Assembly: GCA_005408345.1 (NCBI GenBank)
Contig: SEMN01000535.1
Span: 62,001-126,000, forward strand
Source of the DNA: Macquaria australasica
Lineage: Eukaryota > Chordata > Actinopteri > Centrarchiformes > Percichthyidae
Length of the DNA: 64,000 nucleotides
Reading direction: 5' to 3'
The notes under the pieces are model-generated. The model had not been told where the DNA came from and ran no database searches. It saw only the letters and a list, made by a program, of their open reading frames with translations. The position numbers were made by a program, and so were the translations under genes. Every line of letters begins with the position of its first letter. Within the stretch, counting starts at the first letter, position 1. Positions 12,501 to 25,718 of this stretch are shown here, piece by piece.

Positions 12501-15500
12501 ACGTGTGGCAACATTCACGTCATGCTTACATTAGAAATCTCTTTCTCTCTTTGTAACTTTTATTCCTCTCCCACAGAGCTGAACCCTGTCCAGCAGCTCT
12601 ATCCAACTCTAGCAAGGATGCTAACCAGTCCCAGGTGCTGTCAGAGCTAGGCTAACACAGTAGGCCCACCTAGACTGCACGGCCTTGGGTTTCACCTCAA
12701 ACCGCAGGCAGCCCTCACTCAAAGATCCAAACTATACCATAAAAGTGCTGTGGCTAAATTGGGCTATACCTTGTGCAAGCACGTCCCGTCATGCGTTATA
12801 AATCTATCTACATTTCAATCATGCACTATGAACCTCAATCACATCTCTAAGTTATATGGACTGAAGTTGTTTTCTCTTGTTAAGTCCTCTGTAAGCTTTG
12901 AACAAAAGGGATTGCTCAATGCTCCCTGCCAACCGGTAGGACAGTAAATAAAAGATTAAGGGATGCCAAACCTGAAACCAAGCAGGCTCTTTCAAACCAA
13001 GATTTATTTGTTATCTTTTGTAAATCCTGATCTTGATGAACTAACAGAGTTAAGGTTTCTATCTGAACTTCCTGTATTACCCACAATACTTCCTGTTTCT
13101 GTATAAGGTGTAATGTATGTGTCTGGTTGACAAAAAATAAGGAGGCAGAACTAACCTGACTTTTCTTCTGAGTTGCTGCCGGTCTGAATGCTGTCTACAT
13201 ATTTTTAGCATTCAAAACATCGGTCAACAGATGAACATGTTGATGTTTGCCGTTGAAAAGTAAATGCAGCTACTGTTTTGACGCTTGCAATTCTCTACTG
13301 CCATTGTGCCTTAACGTTCTGTCAGGTGCGGGTATTTGGCCATGCAGGCAAATGTGGTCTACATGTTCCCTACATGGCATTTTGCCAGCAGTGTGCGAGG
13401 ACAATGTGGTTGCAGACACAGGCAGGTAAAGAGAGGGGTGCAGTGGCTACGTGCCTGCAAAATGGTTTTACAGGGGCCAAGCTAAGGGGACAGGGGAGAG
13501 AGAAGGAGGAGGAGAAGGAGGAGAGGATGTACTATGATAAATCTCCTATACAGTACACAAGGTGCTGCCACCATGCTCTGTATATGGATATGCTGGATAT
13601 GCCATACGCATTATACACAAGTGCATACCAAGAACAAGCTAAATATCACGTAATCCCTTCCATATCACATCCATCACAGCCCTTCCAGTGTGCATGCACT
13701 AGTATAAACTCCCCTCCACCTCATCTGCAACCTCCTTGAGCCCCTTCCAACCCTTATCTCTCATTCTTCCCCCTTTCGTCTTCTTCTCAAGTTAAAGCTG
13801 CCACCTTCCATGAAACCAGTGGTTCTAGATAGCAGCCAGAATGGCTTAATGACATCATCTTTTCCACAGTTACTATCGCCCCCATTACCCAAAATCCTGT
13901 TCGTCAGTGTCATTATCTCACCTGGCATCGGGCCCGTGATTCTTTGCCTGTGTTCCCTGCCACCACCACCCTTCCCACTAAAATACACAAGCATGTACGT
14001 ACACACACATGCATGCACACACATTGCCACCTCTGCCCTGCAGTCTGAGCCAAAGCCTGCAGCCTTCAGCGCTGTGAGAACATGTCCTTACACATCAACT
14101 TTCTTGGAGGCCATTTTAGCTTGTTTAGCTTGTTTAAGCATGGAGGAGACAGCACAAAGCCGTAATAAATTTGTCTTCCCATACGACAGGAATCCTTTTA
14201 ATACCACTTGACATCAGCAACACCGTGCAATGAAATGCACAGGGAATGGTGTACATCTCCCTGACTTCAGCTTTAACACAAAAATTATGTCACTGTACCA
14301 AGCAGATCCCACCCCACAGCTGCAACGCTACAGCTTTTGGCCTGTATTGGAGGCGCAGACACACATCGACGGTGCAAACCCTCCAAGACGGACACCGAAA
14401 TATACCCCCACACCCCTCCCCTAACAAAGAATATAATTGAATCCTTGCGAGAGACACATTCTCTATTCCAACATAATGAGGTAATTCCCTTCATCTTTTT
14501 ATGCCTTACTCTCCTAAGCACAGCTATATCACTTCATCTTAAATGTTTGATGAATCCATTGGGTTTTTATCTCTCCATGCCTTTTGTTGCTGCGTTGCAG
14601 GGTCAGCCACAGGCAAAGTGATGTCATCCGATTGTGAAGGCAGATTTTGTTGTAGTGTCTCTATCAGTAGTCATCTTATTCAGCTACTGTTTGCTTTTCA
14701 ACCCACACGGAGACAAGACTCTTGTCAGCACTCACACATGACATCATGAGTGAAAGGCAGCTCATTAGGGTGTGAGTTGCTGGGGAGGTAGGCCTGTGTT
14801 ATTTGTGTGTAACACAGGAAGAGAAGCAGAGCTACAGCGTGAAAGAATCAGGAGAGAGGTAGAGCACACAGTAGGCCATGAGTTATGGGAAAATGAAACG
14901 TAAGATCCCTTTTAAAGCCATGTCCTGCGGAGAGGAGCCCTACAGAGAGCAAGGCAGAGGCCTTTGGTGATTTCTGTCATCTCTTTCTCAACAAAGATCC
15001 ATCCTTAACCGTTAACAAATACAAGGATCTGCCCAATCATGCAAACCACATTAAAAGGCTGCACCGCTAATCTCAAAATAACTTGTTAAAGTTATTTTAA
15101 GGCAACACCAACATTAAAGATGTGTTTGTACATGCAAGTACATACAGAACTTGTTTCAGGAAAGAATCAAATGTGGAATTCACCACAGGTTCAGTGTTGG
15201 GTTTCATTTTTAAAAGTGAAAAAGCACCTAAAATTATGATATAAACTCTTTTCTCAGACCTTCTGCACGGCTATAATAAGACTTTCTTATCTTGACATGT
15301 CAATTTTATGTTATGTTTCATTGCAAATGCTGTCTGAGTTCATTAATGAGTGATGACTGATTGTGTGGGTGAGTAACCAAGGAGGAATTAGAAAGAACAC
15401 GAAAAACAAGTATTGTTACCTGCCTGTCACTCTGGCTTTTACATTTAAAAAAAGAACGATGAAGCACTTCCGTTCATGCGCCATTGGCAAACATCCATTC

Positions 15501-18500
15501 ATTTCACAGGAACCGTTTGGCTATGGAGGCTGCCTGGTGATCAGGTGACAGTGTGTGTGTAACAGAGAGGGAGCAGGAGAGAAAGACTGTATTGCATTTG
15601 TATGTAAAATGATCAAATGTTCAACCACACAGAGGACCTTGTCAGTTCTGTACTGTACATGTAGGTGCATGTGTGTGTTGTCATGCTGATGCAGGGCAGA
15701 AAGTAGGGAGGGAGGAGGTGAAGTACTGCATGGTGTTTTGTTGCGAGGAGGCAGTGGGTGGTAGGGGTGGAAGTACAGTGGAGATAATCCCCGGCTTTTG
15801 CCCTAAGTCCTGTGCACGCTGGGCAGATCAGGGACTGAGGGAGGAGTGGTGCTACCCCGTGGCAGTCACCCAGCCCTGAGCCTTCCACCTGACCAGCCTG
15901 GCAGCCCTGCAGCCTGCAGCCCTGGAGCCTCAGCCTTCAACTTCGATCAGAAGCTGCTGAACAGTTCCGACTGAACAGGCTATGAGGCCTATGTTAGCGT
16001 GACTGTGTCCCAAACTGCCCCTGTGCTCTGAATTTTTGCTCACATGCAGAGCCATTTCCTGGCCACCGCAAACGCTTTATTATACCTCACATTTTAAGTC
16101 TCACACTATTTGCAAATGAGTGTTGCTACTGCTGAGTGAGGATGAAATGTCCTGTGTATCAATAAGCAGGACAGAGGGGGTCAGTGGGTTAATGCATTCA
16201 GTATGGCCATGCGTTTGGCTCTGGGGAGAGATGAAGTTAAGAGGTTAACCCAGAGGTCAAAAGGTCAGGTAACCCCAGAGCACTACTCCAGGCCAAGCCC
16301 CAATTCAGCTGGACACCCTGAGGAGAGACCCCTTCAACCCACACATCACCCTGCATGTAGTCGGGAGCGCCAGCTGTTAAGAGGAGCAACGCAAGGAAGG
16401 AGGGAGGGAGAGGTAGAGAGGGAGCTCAGCTGACAGGATGTGCTGCAATCCCAAGACACTCTTTCACTCCCATCCATCCATCCCACACTCTGTGTTTGTT
16501 ATCAATCATACTAAGCACTTTCTATGTTCATTTAAAACTATTTCCCCCATAACAGCAGCAGTTTTAACATTTTTATGTAGTCTTCTAAAACAGCTATAAA
16601 TAATGCTTTTAAATGGCTTTAAATTACACCAATTTCTGAAGAAGTTCTGGACGTGAAGCCGAAAAAAACATTGTGGTGTCACAGTTAATTGGTCCTCCCA
16701 GTGGCAATAAACTGTGGCTCTTCCTCGGTCGGTCGTAACCTCTCGGTAACCCCACCACCACCACCGCTGTCATTATGGCCATCACAAGAGCCCTAATCAT
16801 GTGATATGCGAAGCTTGGCTCCAGCTGTGAAGCCACAGATTCACACCCACTGTCCATCGGCTCGCTGAGTGACTCCAACATGCCCTGGTTGTAAACACAT
16901 AAACAAGAGTCTAGCACATCGCTATGCTGGAGGGATTCTTTAGATAGCTGAGCTGAATGTTTCCCCATTTTACACCACAAAGTAACTGTCACTTCCCTCT
17001 GTCTGTTACACTGAATAAGTCCCTCTCTTGCTTTCCCTCTCTCAGGGGAGTTCCCAGGTGCTTTAAATGAATACAGGCAATGAAATCTGAGATGATTGTA
17101 TCAAAACAGGAACGACAGCTTGACTTGACTTAGGGGCATTTAATGGTCTCATTCTCAGTATATGTCAAGTAGGAGTACAGCAGTGTGATCAGACTGAATT
17201 TGAGTTAGGTCTCTTAGTAGTTGTATTTCAGAGATGAACAAAGGTTGTGTAATTGGGTGAAAAAAGGACAATTTGATGATAGGTATGCTGCTTTCTCAGA
17301 GTACAGATTAGCAGAAAATGAAAGACTTCACACACTAATTGTGATTTCTAATTAGACCAGAAGATATTTTCTTTATACCCCATGAGAAACTGGGCCTGAT
17401 CCTTACAGGTGCCAAATTACACTCACCTGCAAAGATGACAATGTCATTCAAACTGCTTCAGGTGTAGATGGGACTATTTGCTAATGGGCGTTCTCAGGAG
17501 GATTCAACGTGGGAATGCTTTTTATCCACCAGTGAGAACAATGAAACTTTCCACATTTGCATCCACGGAAAGAGCTGAATCATACCATGCAGGCATTTGC
17601 TAAGAAGTTATATTAAAACACACCTGACAGAAGCACACAAACAAAGCAATTCTTCACAATTAGAACTGCATTTTCTCAAGCTGAACAATATACACAATCA
17701 ACAGCCAGTGTAGGCAGCATTTTGGCACAAGAGTCTCGCAAGGCTGGGAGGCACTCAGCTCCTGGTCCTGCTCTCCCACACAAACACGTCCCCAGAGAGA
17801 GGACACATGGGGCCAACTGCTGGAAAATCTTGCAAAGTCTTGACTTAGTCACATCAGGCTCCCACCCTAAAACACCACAAACCTGTCAGCGATTGATGTG
17901 TGTTCATGCCGGCCCCAGATAATCAAAACGTGCCTCAGCATATGAGCGTGTCACACAAAACATCCATATTCAGAGGGTCTGGCCTTTTGGACTGAAAAGG
18001 AAGGATTTTTAGCGCTCCACTTTGCCTGATCAGGTTAAATTATGTGTTGTATGTTGCCACGGACAGACGCTACTGCTGCACTTTACTCCACAACTCTCAC
18101 TGACTGGACAAAGGCCAGTGCAATGCATTTCTCCATCCAAATAAATTCCCTCAAATGGGTGAATTCATGTTTGTTTCTGAGCACAGTGAAAGTAAACTCT
18201 GGGGAGCAGCTCAGCTCAATTACTGTGTTGTTTTAGCAAATGGACTTGCTGAGTCGTGTCCAGACACTTTTGAACTCCTAAAATGCACAGAGCTTAAATT
18301 TTAGAAATACTCAGCAGATGTTTTGAAAATGTCCATAAAATGATTTGTGATTGGATTGGCTTTGAAATTAGCATCATCATCTGGAGGACATTAAAGTGTC
18401 ACCATTGAAGAAATGACAAATATAAAATCTGTACTGCTTACTCCTTCTAGGTGACCATTCTGGACCATCTGCACCATAAACTTCTTGAAACATTTTCTTG

Positions 18501-18511
18501 TTTTCCCTTAC
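9505..18511. other. Nine-kilobase non-coding stretch without recognised transposons
   Basis: No supported exon. Purine-rich patches at 11265-11300 and 13494-13530, a pyrimidine-rich patch at about 13735-13795 and a degenerate CAGCC/CTGCAG patch at 15868-15937. The long chance frames on both strands near 11.1-12.2 kb overlap one another and have no family resemblance. The relative lack of repeats makes this a place where conserved non-coding elements might lie, but conservation cannot be read from one sequence. Confidence 0.6.
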
Positions 18512-18515
18512 TTAA

Positions 18516-18951
18516 AGGCACCATGTGAAGTTTTTGACCACTAGTAGTGTAATGGAGCAATGTTTTCCCGAGTGGGTCTGTGTTTTGTTTGTTCCCGCGC
18601 ATGCATACAACGACGCACATACGTGCACAAAGGCAAGCGGGTGGTGCGATCACACATTCTTGCCAATGTTTTCACACCATTCCTCTGATCTCCAGGTGGA
18701 GAGAATGCACCAAGAAATGCAGCAATGTGCCAAAAGATGCAGGGAAGAAGAAGAAGACTGTAATCAAGTAAACATGCATGCAAAGTTTCAAATTTTTCAA
18801 AAAATCGACTTTGCAAAGTCGATTCCTTTTGTAAAGAAGGAAATGCATTCATCATGTTTATTAGGCCTCAAGGATACACATAATGTGCTTTGGTGAGTAA
18901 CACTGCATGTAAAAAGAAACTTTGTTTACAAGAAAACTTCACAAGGCGCCT
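18516..18951. mobile_element. 436-bp terminal-inverted-repeat element between TTAA sites (MITE-like)
   Basis: The left end is AGGCACCATGTGAAGTTTTT and the right end, reversed, is AGGCGCCTTGTGAAGTTTTC: 17 of 20 positions agree. Both ends abut TTAA (18512-18515 and 18952-18955), which could be the duplicated target of a piggyBac-like transposase or simply part of longer termini. The interior carries a perfect 22-bp palindrome at 18803-18824 and no transposase. An open frame of about 120 codons spans much of it but has the look of chance. I recall similar sequence as an interspersed fish repeat. Superfamily is unproven, because the ends lack the CCC start typical of many piggyBac elements. Confidence 0.7.
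18803..18824. repeat. Perfect 22-bp palindrome inside the TTAA-flanked element
   Basis: AATCGACTTTG is followed directly by its reverse complement CAAAGTCGATT. Imperfect pairing continues outward for several bases. It lies off-centre inside the element at 18516-18951. Confidence 0.85.
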
Positions 18952-20068
18952 TTAACGATAAAAAGATAGACATCACAACTATGCTGAACTAGCCCTGAAC
19001 TTAACTTAAGCTACCAACATTTGGTGGCTTTTAACCAGCTGAAATCAGATATTATATTTAACACATTGTCATATCAAATTATATAAAACTAAGAAGTAGA
19101 AAATGAGAAAAGTCAAATGTTAAAAACATTTAACTTTCTCTGATGTGTGTCTAAAAAGAACATTTATGTTAACAGATTTTTAGGATCTCAAAATGGGTCA
19201 ATTGCTGCTTATTGAAAAATTAAATAATGTGTGAATGTGATAATTATGTAACGTGTCACTCATCTTACTCAAGACAATGATGCGCCTGAAATCTATTAAA
19301 CCTGGTATACTCTGAAGAATTATGAATAGTCTTGACCCCAGAGATTTCGAAGAAGTAGGAAGCGTTTTGAATTTCTGGCGAGGAACATTCTGGGGGCTTG
19401 CTGATAAGATCACACAACGTCAACTTTCTGGGATATATTTCAAGCAGGATGAACAGGAAGACAAAGCGGCCTTTGAAATACAAACACACAAGTGAAGAAA
19501 AACCCTGAGTCTGCAGTATTTTGATCATCCTCTGTTTCAAGATAAAAAGGCAGGCCTAATTTTGTCTTGGATTCCTCAGATTTCTGCCTACAGGATGCAT
19601 GCTGGATATAACCTTTACCCTCATTGGTATCATTATCAACCATTCATAGCCTAAATATAAACTCATTAAAACGAGAGTCACAGCAGCTGTTTGTGTGGTG
19701 GTTAGAATATTTAATTTGGCCTGTAGCTCTCTCACTTTTCAGCATATTGTATGAACACTGGTAGACTGAAAGTGTGCCATGGTCCCCGACAGAAGGTGGG
19801 AAAGGAGTAGATGGTGTAGATTTTTCCCATATCTTTGTTATGTCCTTGTCTCTGTGCAAATATGGGTGACCAGCAGTTATCCTGGTGTAGACACATGTGC
19901 AACAGCGGTGAAGCAGCTGAATCAGAAGTGCGTGTTGGTGCTGAGGGCCTCACTGGCTGTGTAAACAGGGCCTGAAACCCTGAGAGCTGATGGCTATCGA
20001 CCATCCCAGACCCAGAAATGACAGGTCTTATCTGGAACTGGCACTGGCTATGTGAGATACATGCCTTT

Positions 20069-20091
20069 GTGTGTGTGTGTGTGTGTGTGTG
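20069..20091. repeat. (GT)n microsatellite
   Basis: Pure GT run of 23 bases. Confidence 0.9.
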
Positions 20092-21432
20092 CAATAGTGG
20101 GCTTTAGGTATTCTCTGTTTAAATCTCTGGAGGAAGGGGCTCTGTCTTTGTGCAGGAAGACATGGGAGAAAAATCCACGTTGCACACAATGCCACCGCAT
20201 GAGTGACACACCGCCACCATCTTGTTCATGCTATCATTGTGATAAATGGCCGTGTGAGTTCTTGTTGTTCCTCACCCCTCTGCCAGCTCTACACATCGGG
20301 AAACGAAATTCATGTGCTGCATGTAAAAAGGAACTTTGTGTGTGTGGGTCAAGGGGTCATTCCTTTCTCTGGCCAGAGGATTCTTGCAGTGTGGGAGGCA
20401 GCAAAGACAGCAGGCAAGACAAAATAATGAGATCCTAATAAACAGTGTAAGCACACCTTATAACTCTCATACAAAAGGCAAATAAAATCACTAGCGCAGT
20501 ATCATCAGAGATCATCAGCAACCTGCTTCAGCTACTGGGAATTATTGAAAATCGTCATTTTCACCTACTTCAGTTGGGAATTCAAGCTTAAAAGATCATT
20601 ATAAAAACTTGAAATATACCTAGCAATGAGGTATATTGATACAGGAGGCAGCATTATTACAGTACTGTGCATGGGATTTCTTTCGATATGCATGAGTCTG
20701 TGCTATGGGTGGTTCCAAAATCAGACAAGGTGCTATACCTTCTTTTTCAGCAGCTGTAAATTGTGATTTAAAATGGAGCATTTTATGTTTCAGCATATGC
20801 AGGAAGTGTGAAACAGTTTTGAGGAAAACGTGAATATATCACATGTGAAACAGAAAGCATTTTAGATGTCATAAATGTAAGCATCAGTATGTTTCTGTGC
20901 ATTTCACTTGATTTTCATATCTGCTTTTTAGGGGAATTGTTCTAAAGACCAACTTATAAAAATACTGCCTGGTATTTTTTTTGTATTTTCAAACACATAA
21001 GACATCATTTGAAGTTATGTAATAGATGTTGGTCTATAATATTTTTAAGAGCTTGTAATGCTGCATGCATGCTACACAAATAATGTGGCCAACTTATTGT
21101 AACATTTCTTTCTGACAGTTTCACATAGAGACATCATTTATCCCAGCAGCTGACAGGTTGACACCCTCTGTCTAAATTCACCAGAAGCATAATGAGACAT
21201 CTCTATCTGACTGTGTTTCCCAAGGTAAACTCCAGACTATCACCAGACCTTCTAACGAATTGGACAAATACTGACCTGACCTTTGGCTTGACCTTTCTTT
21301 CACAGAGAGGAGAAATGAGCAACACTGTTGGGGAAAACGCACCTCTAAAACTTTTAGTGTCTTCTATTTAACTTTGATCCTTCCTCTTTGCCAATCAGTA
21401 AAGGTCAAGCCACTAAAGCTGCTGTGCTGAAT

Positions 21433-21445
21433 CACCCTCTGCTGG
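21433..21445 (-). promoter_or_regulatory. CTCF-like core motif
   Basis: On the minus strand CCAGCAGAGGGTG matches the CTCF core CCASYAGRKGGCR at 12 of 13 positions. Without chromatin data this is only a motif hit. Confidence 0.3.
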
Positions 21446-22242
21446 AAAATGTTCAGATTTTCTAGTCAAAAAAAAAAAAGAAAAGGGAGAAAATAAAAAT
21501 CATTTGTCATAATTTCCCCCGTCGGACAGACTTGGCTCTGCGGCCACTCGGCAAAAGTTCAAACGTGGTGTTCAGCGGGCGGGGAGTGACGTTCTCACCA
21601 AGTGGGGACAACCCAAAGTGTTTGAGGTGGTCTCTCAGCTGGAATTCTGAATCCAGGAGTGAAATGGCCTGTCAGTGTGATGTACGATGTAGAGGGGACA
21701 GAGGGCTATGGCATCCTGGACTTGAGAACGTCTGCCATGCCCCTTCATTCCAGGCAGACAGGCAGGAAGCACACATGCACATGAATTCTTTTACTGTCTC
21801 ACACATCTGTATGAAAAGTTGTGATATACTTGCATGAAGAAGGTATCATTTGGAGGCAAACAATTCAACAACACTATAAATTAAGTAAAAGTAAAGCACA
21901 AGGAAGTAAGACTGTAATTAATTAAAATCTCCCAGTCATGTCTGACCTAAAACATACAAACAAAATGGCAAATGACCTAATCAGGCATAAAATGTTCATG
22001 ATCACTGACTTCACATTTGATGATGTACTGTGTAGTTCCTCTGTCTATAAATATTTCTTTTCTTGTAATCACTTCTCCAGAGACCAGACACGAAGGAAAG
22101 GGAAATGCTGCGCTGAATCAAAATGCGCTTGCTCATAAGGTCAAGTTCACATCATCTTTACCATAATTGAAAGTAAACCCACATCACTCTCTACCTCTCT
22201 CCAGCTCTCACTCTCATTACAACCACCACCACCCCCCTCTAT

Positions 22243-22294
22243 CCCGCCCAACCCCTCCCCCCAAAACTCTCCCACACCCCCTTGCCCCCGCCCC
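22243..22294 (-). other. Two adjacent G-quadruplex motifs on the minus strand
   Basis: The plus strand is C-rich. Runs of three or more C fall at 22243-22245, 22247-22249, 22252-22255 and 22257-22262 (loops of 1, 2 and 1), then at 22271-22273, 22277-22281, 22285-22289 and 22291-22294 (loops of 3, 3 and 1). Each set of four meets the G3+N1-7 rule on the minus strand. A further CCCCCC lies at 22232-22237. The plus strand could form an i-motif. Confidence 0.75.
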
Positions 22295-24313
22295 TCGCCT
22301 TGCCACTGCCTCTCTGCATTGATGCTAATAATTACGACTGAATGGATCTGCAGATTCCCATGGATGTCAGTGGAGCCTTTGGCCTGTTCTGTTGCTCCCC
22401 TCCTCCTCCTCCTCCTCTCCTGCTTCCCGAGTCTCCCCTTCCCCTTCTCAATGGGGATTAAGAGAGAGGGAGAGAGGCGAGGGATGGAGAGGGTGAGAGA
22501 GGGTGCTTTGCCAGACTGAGGGATGGTTTCCCATGCAACCGCCTCATCTATGTCACCTTGCCAATCAAGGCTGTCACCATGAATAAACCAGAAACACTGC
22601 TGGGTGTTTTATGATTTTTGGGAGGTACACAACCTTAATGTCACTATCAATTTGCTGTTGATGTATTGATAAAGTTCTTACTTGGGTAAATGTGGTCATA
22701 ATAAACTCAAGGTAAATCCCATGACACATTAGAGTGAAGTGAAAACCTGTTGGAAAATAGGTTACCTCTATAAAAAACAATTGTGGAAAATACAGAGAAA
22801 AGGGAAAGCAGTGGATTCCCACCATTTCTCCTGTGCAAGCAGAGCTGAGTGGATCGACGTCATGGTCACTGGGAGCCCACGCACCCTCAGCATGCCAGAG
22901 GTAACCGATACCCAGTCAGTGCTCATCCAAGCTCGAAAACCCACTAAAGCTATGCTTTCTTCCAAGGAAGTCCAAGGAGGGGCCAACCCGGACCACCACA
23001 GTTAATCACATCACACCACAAGAGGAACAGCAAGAAAGGGAAAGCATGAAAACTGCAAAGAGGTGCGCTTTAAAGTGGGTAAGAGACTTGGCATGATGGA
23101 CAAGATAAAGACAGAAAGCTGTATGGAAGAGCAGAGAGAAAGTTATCTTATTTTTTTCCATTAAAACCAGCATGTACCAGCGCTACCATGCGTCATACGT
23201 GACTCTTTAATACAATATGTATCGTTCAACATGAAATGTGGACCTTTTCCAAGACCAAGTAGTAATTGTGTCATTTTTTTCTTCAGATGCAGCTCCAATT
23301 TGAGGAAATGGTTTGGAGTGTGCTTAAAGGCGTCCATGCTGCAGGAGTGTTTGGAACCAACAAGGTTTGGCTCCGGGCTGCATGTCAACCTCACTTTAAA
23401 TTATCCTCATTAACGACAATTCCAAGGGGAAACAGCCATTTGTATGTGTGTGATACGCTAGTGTATAGGGCCTGTAATAGTCCTGGATGCACACCAGCAT
23501 GAAAAGTGACATTTATTAGTCAGGGTCACAGGTTGTACCGAGCTGAGCTAGGCAGCCAATAGTAGCTCTTCTGGCTGTGATACTGTGGGAGAACCCAGGA
23601 TTTGTTACTTGACGTCATAGGCCGATGAATGGAGGAACACACTGATTATACCCTTTTTCAAACTGTTGGTACATAGAAAAAGAGGGGTAAAAGTTTGTCT
23701 GGGAAAATTTAAATATCGAAAAATCTGAGTAGATATACTAATATTCTAAAAAAGAAATGAGATGGATGAAAATAAAACTCAACTTATGGCAGATCGAACA
23801 CGAGTGAATCCTCTGCACTGTAACAATGTCTTCATTAATTAAAGAAAATGAATCATGGCTTATGGGCTGTGCATGAGCCCACATCCCTCTTCAAATGCCC
23901 CCCTCTTCCATCCCACAAACACACACACTCCCACCTTGAACCTCATGAGAGTGAAAGTGAGACACAATGTAACTCGCACCAAAACTTGGCAGAGCTTCAA
24001 GTGAGCGCTCAGCGGACGACACAAAGCTCATGCTTGACATTAAAAGTTTGTGGCTTGACACTTCTCGCTGGAATACTTCTCTTATTGCAGAAAGTGACAT
24101 CAACTCTCCCTTATGGAGGAGAGGTGAAATGAAGAGGGAAGCTGCCATTATATCCAAGACGGTGTTCCTCATCCCTCCCCTTCTTCCCGTCTCCTTCTAT
24201 CATTTCCCAGGAGTGTTTACCGCAAACACAAGAGCAACGCTGCCTGAGCTCATTATGGACAGCCAAGCCACAATATACTGCCAAGTCCTGCCCCACAGCC
24301 CGGGCCTTGCTCT

Positions 24314-24327
24314 GTTGTCGTGGCAAC
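24314..24327 (+). promoter_or_regulatory. Near-consensus RFX X-box
   Basis: GTTGTCGTGGCAAC deviates from the X-box at one position of the left half (GTTGTC for GTNRCC); the right half GGCAAC is perfect. Confidence 0.25.
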
Positions 24328-24567
24328 CCAGCATCCAAGAACATGGAGAGGAGGGTTGGTTGTGTGCTGGTGCTAGTTGTGATGTGTTGGGGGGGGGGTT
24401 GTATGATGTCATCCTGTGGCATGGAGGGGGCCAATCAAACCCTGAGAAAATTATGTCACCTTTTGTTGAGCCGGTCCATTCAAGGCTATAGAAGTGCAGT
24501 GAATTGAGAGCTGCAGAGAGGTCATTTTTACCCTGAGCGGTGTATGTGTGTGAGAAAAAGCGGGGGA

Positions 24568-24592
24568 GAAAAAAAAAAAAGGGGGGGGGGGG
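24568..24592. repeat. A-run followed by G12 homopolymer
   Basis: An A tract of about 13 bases passes directly into G12 (24581-24592). Such junctions are slippage-prone, and the length may be uncertain in an assembly. Confidence 0.85.
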
Positions 24593-25718
24593 CAAGCAAG
24601 GAAGTCCATTGTGGACATGCTAATGTTGTTGACCATAAGCAGGGCCATAAAGATGTCATGAAGCTCAACTTCCAAAACATCAGCACCGGGACCTTCACAC
24701 ACCCCTTTTCTTTTTCAGATGGCGATGACCTCGCCCCCCCCCCACAAATTTGATTCTTAATATGATCCCTATGATGCTTTGAACAACTTGTCAGAACATT
24801 GTCAAGGGCCAGAATAAAAGCCTGAGCACACTGCAATGGGGTCTAACCCGGTCCGCTTTGTTTTATCGCAGAGAGAAAGACAACAATAAGCAACCCCTTG
24901 AGGAATAATTACCCCCTTAGCAACTCTGCTACCCCGCACTCCTGCACCCATGTCCCATCCCCCACAGGGCACGGAGCCCCCCCTTCCCCAAGCCAATCCT
25001 TATTGAATCACAGCTGAAACTGACAGTGAAAGACAGTTGAATGGGAAGTCACCGCTGAATTATTGAACTAACTTAAACTAATAAAAAACAATAAATGCAT
25101 TTGTCGTGCAAGTTGGAACGTTTTTCTGACGAAGTCAAGGGGCTGTGGGGACTTTTATCCACTAAATGGTGAAAACTCCCTGAAGTTTGACCCATGTTGA
25201 CCTAGAGTGTGACATTAAGCACTTCTCTGTCAACAGCATATGTAAGTCAACATCATCATAAGGTTTATGGAAACTAAACTCACACATTTTCCATGATGTC
25301 ATCTTTGTCAAGAAAACTCTTGTTACTTCTAGAAAAGCCCTTGTGATAAAAATAAATTATGTTTTTGTGCTATTATTCACGCTGGTATTAGTGAAGTAAA
25401 ACCCTGTGATTTCCAATAGCTTTCAGTTTATCAACATTTAAATGTCACATTTTTCCATTTTCACTAAACTTTAAAGTTTTACCGGCTTCTCATTGCCTGA
25501 GCAGGAAAGAGAAAAGAAAGTGTGTGAAACAGCTCCTGATAGTCCCCCCTAGTAGCAGACTGGCACATACTGGCCCAACTAGTAATGAAGCCAGGATGAT
25601 GAATAATGGCAGCAGACACATAACGAACATCACAAAAGCATCTTATCAGTTACGAATCCCATAAAGCTGCAGCTGCAGTGACAAAACAAACAGACAGCAA
25701 CTTGAATACACTTTTGTT

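Larger units (their letters stand above)
18956..22242. other. Non-coding stretch
   Basis: Apart from the GT run and the CTCF-like motif listed separately, only an A-rich patch (21469-21500) and C-rich sequence leading into the G-quadruplex pair. Confidence 0.65.
22295..25718. other. Non-coding stretch downstream of the candidate minus-strand gene end
   Basis: CTCCTC-rich tract at 22395-22425 followed by GAGAGG-rich sequence to 22500, G9 at about 24391-24399, C10 at about 24736-24745. No supported exon on either strand. Confidence 0.6.

Noticed and set aside
16468..16486. (CCAT)n that might be a reversed L2 tail
   Set aside because: The adjoining sequence lacks the GATAAGCGGTATAG block and the CCAGCCCC block. 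It is a simple repeat only.
18525..18896. 123-codon plus-strand frame
   Set aside because: Lies entirely inside the TTAA-flanked inverted-repeat element and has no transposase motif.
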